DNA of 20,728 nucleotides, taken from JBOGEB01 sp050743125. Lineage in GTDB: Bacteria > Actinomycetota > Nitriliruptoria > Euzebyales > Egibacteraceae. A program made the position numbers and the translations under genes. This document shows positions 20,541-20,728 of this stretch, piece after piece. Where the stretch lies: assembly GCA_050743125.1 (NCBI GenBank), contig JBOGEB010000065.1, forward strand, positions 1 to 20,728, written 5' to 3'. The notes under the pieces were generated by a model that saw only the letters and a program-made list of their open reading frames with translations, searched no databases and was not told the DNA's origin. Each line of letters begins with the position of its first letter. Positions within the stretch are counted from its first letter, which is position 1.

Positions 20541-20728
20541 CTCTAGCTCTCTTGTTCTTTACTGTCAGTCGAGCGCGGAAACCGCGGCGCAGGGATCCGG
20601 GCGAGGCTTCGCGTGGGGCATCGAGGGCCGGGGCTGGGCTGGCTGGGGTGGAGCGACTCAGCAACGAGGTCGGGGCCGGTCGGGCGCAGCGACCTGAACG
20701 GATCCTCGGAGCGGAGCCCGACCGGCCC
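20541..20728. other. Upstream region of rpsJ
   Basis: These 188 bases contain no gene in this window. The half next to rpsJ (20541-20670) has no clear -35/-10 pair and a weak purine-rich stretch (AGAGAGCTAGAG) before the rpsJ start. The other half is an inverted-repeat element reaching the window edge. The upstream neighbour, often tuf, is not in view. Confidence 0.5.
20673..20728 (-). repeat. 13-bp inverted repeat carrying the shared 34-base motif
   Basis: GGGCCGGTCGGGC (20673-20685) and GCCCGACCGGCCC (20716-20728) are exact complements around a 30-base loop. The stretch 20684-20717 matches 14804-14837 at 27 of 34 positions. The second arm ends on the last base of the window, so the stem may continue outside. 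It could be a terminator for the upstream gene, though no T-run is visible, or a mobile-repeat copy. Confidence 0.65.

Overview
The window is a compact, GC-rich, single-strand block of translation genes: every credible gene lies on the minus strand. Read in the direction of transcription (from the right end), it holds the S10-spc-alpha cluster: rpsJ, rplC, rplD, rplW, rplB, rpsS, rplV, rpsC, rplP, rpmC, rpsQ, rplN, rplX, rplE, rpsN, rpsH, rplF, rplR, rpsE, rpmD, rplO, secY, adk, map, rpmJ, rpsM, rpsK, rpsD, rpoA, rplQ, truA. A second unit, rplM-rpsI-glmM, follows with its own promoter at 2371-2400. The gene order (truA after rplQ, rplM-rpsI-glmM next door), the zinc-type S14 and S4, the very high GC and the protein sequences point to an actinobacterium, probably not one of the best-studied genera. 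The species cannot be named from this window. infA, usually found between map and rpmJ, is not there.

The proteins are ordinary. The unusual part is the intergenic DNA, which is much fuller than expected in this cluster. (1) A 190-334 bp repeat bounded by inverted ends (CTAGTGGTCC...GGACCACTAG) occurs three times in one orientation: between rplQ and truA, between rplO and secY (a diverged copy), and between rplP and rpmC. It looks like a MITE-type non-autonomous element. In two copies its terminal CTAG supplies the TAG stop codon of the upstream ribosomal gene. The diverged copy shows matched changes in both ends that keep the pairing. The third copy carries a 33-bp tandem array. (2) Two perfect 12-13 bp hairpins, in the rplR-rpsE and rplE-rpsN gaps, are homologous to each other, and both base differences are compensated on the opposite arm. 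(3) A long, almost perfect hairpin begins in the last codons of rpsD and separates it from rpoA. (4) The rpsQ-rplN gap and the region upstream of rpsJ share a 34-bp motif (27 of 34 identical) inside inverted repeats, and the rpsQ-rplN copy can fold in two mutually exclusive ways.

Working together, the genes encode large- and small-subunit ribosomal proteins, the RNA polymerase alpha subunit, the SecY translocon, adenylate kinase, methionine aminopeptidase, a tRNA pseudouridine synthase and a cell-wall precursor enzyme, a growth-linked set. Many junctions overlap (ATGA, GTGA or TGATG), so translational coupling is likely. The hairpins and repeats sit at the few junctions that are not tightly coupled, where they could set messenger processing, stability or relative dosage. 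That functional role is inference; the structures themselves are visible in the sequence.
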